Both the position numbers and the translations under genes were made by a program. From Thermaceae bacterium (lineage in GTDB: Bacteria; Deinococcota; Deinococci; Deinococcales; Marinithermaceae): a DNA stretch of 6,025 bases. Positions 5,747 to 6,025 of this stretch are shown piece after piece. The stretch is taken from contig JALVVO010000268.1 in NCBI GenBank assembly GCA_027023345.1, positions 1-6,025 on the forward strand. The letters run 5' to 3'. The notes under the pieces are model-generated. The model was not told the origin of the DNA. It saw only the letters and a list, made by a program, of their open reading frames with translations, and ran no database searches. The stretch's first letter is position 1; each line of letters opens with the position of its first letter.

Positions 5747-6025
5747 CTAGGGTACCAGCCGGGCCCGGTAGTAGCCCCAGGCCAGGGTCAGCGCCCGTAC
5801 CAGGTTGGTGGCCGCCATCCCCCACCAGACGCCGGCGAGCCCGAGGCCGAAGGCGAGGGCGGCGAGGAAGAGGAGGACGCCGACGGCGGCGGCGAGCATC
5901 ATCGCCCCGGCCAAGAAGCGGAACCGCTCGGCGGCCATGAAGACCCCGTCCCAGACGAAGACCAGCGCGTTCATCGGGGTGGCCAGGACGACGATCGGCC
6001 AGACCCGCGCGACCTCGGCCAGCAC
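5747..6025 (-). CDS. MATE-family efflux transporter, C-terminal part (cut by window edge)
   Basis: The last 92 codons of a membrane transporter running in from beyond the high-coordinate edge; the first codon in view (GTG) is internal, not a start. The piece contains PMNALVFVWDGVFMAAERF (residues 17-35), followed by LAGAMM, a hydrophobic helix (about 38-58), and GLAGVWWGMAATNLVRA (62-78) leading into a last helix and a short polar tail. This pattern matches the C-terminal helices of MATE multidrug/toxin exporters, which use a sodium or proton gradient, and is most like the DinF-type branch. The whole protein would be expected to be about 430-460 residues, so around four fifths is missing from the window. 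It ends 43 bases before perR and has no visible strong terminator. Its substrate is unknown. Confidence 0.75.
   Translation of the reverse strand: MLAEVARVWPIVVLATPMNALVFVWDGVFMAAERFRFLAGAMMLAAAVGVLLFLAALAFGLGLAGVWWGMAATNLVRALTLAWGYYRARLVP

Overview
This is a GC-rich, tightly packed bacterial segment in which all six protein-coding genes lie on the minus strand. Read in the direction of transcription (from high to low coordinates) they are: the C-terminal end of a MATE-family transporter, a PerR-type peroxide-sensing repressor, an NhaA Na+/H+ antiporter, a catalase-peroxidase KatG, an integral-membrane protein of the DUF1295/ICMT superfamily, and a ribokinase-family sugar kinase. No RNA genes, insertion sequences, CRISPR arrays or attachment sites are visible, and no gap exceeds about 85 bases. 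The base composition, the Ala/Gly/Leu/Arg/Glu-rich proteins and the weak or absent ribosome binding sites at several starts suggest a Deinococcus-Thermus (Thermota) organism, perhaps one of the Thermaceae. This is an inference from style and not a marker-based assignment.

Region by region: 6025-5747 is the tail of the MATE gene, cut by the window edge. A 43-base gap holds a promoter/operator-like site, followed by perR (5703-5239). nhaA (5232-4000) starts six bases after the perR stop, so the two are very probably co-transcribed. An 82-base gap holds a second, better palindromic operator-like site and a strong Shine-Dalgarno sequence for katG (3917-1722). A GC-rich hairpin follows katG. The membrane protein (1670-945) and the ribokinase (935-15) are separated by only nine bases and look like a two-gene unit.

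The main biological story is a compact peroxide-response locus. The regulator keeps all five metal-binding residues that define PerR and all four zinc-binding cysteines, at nearly the same positions as in Bacillus subtilis PerR. Two sites built around the same ten bases (TCCATTATGG), with the 7-1-7 spacing of Fur/PerR operators, stand in front of perR itself and of katG, and each contains a CATAAT element that could be the promoter -10. The simple model is that PerR represses its own operon (perR-nhaA) and katG, and that peroxide relieves this. The presence of nhaA in the regulator's operon is the least expected part. The rest of the window looks ordinary, and I see no clearly new type of system.
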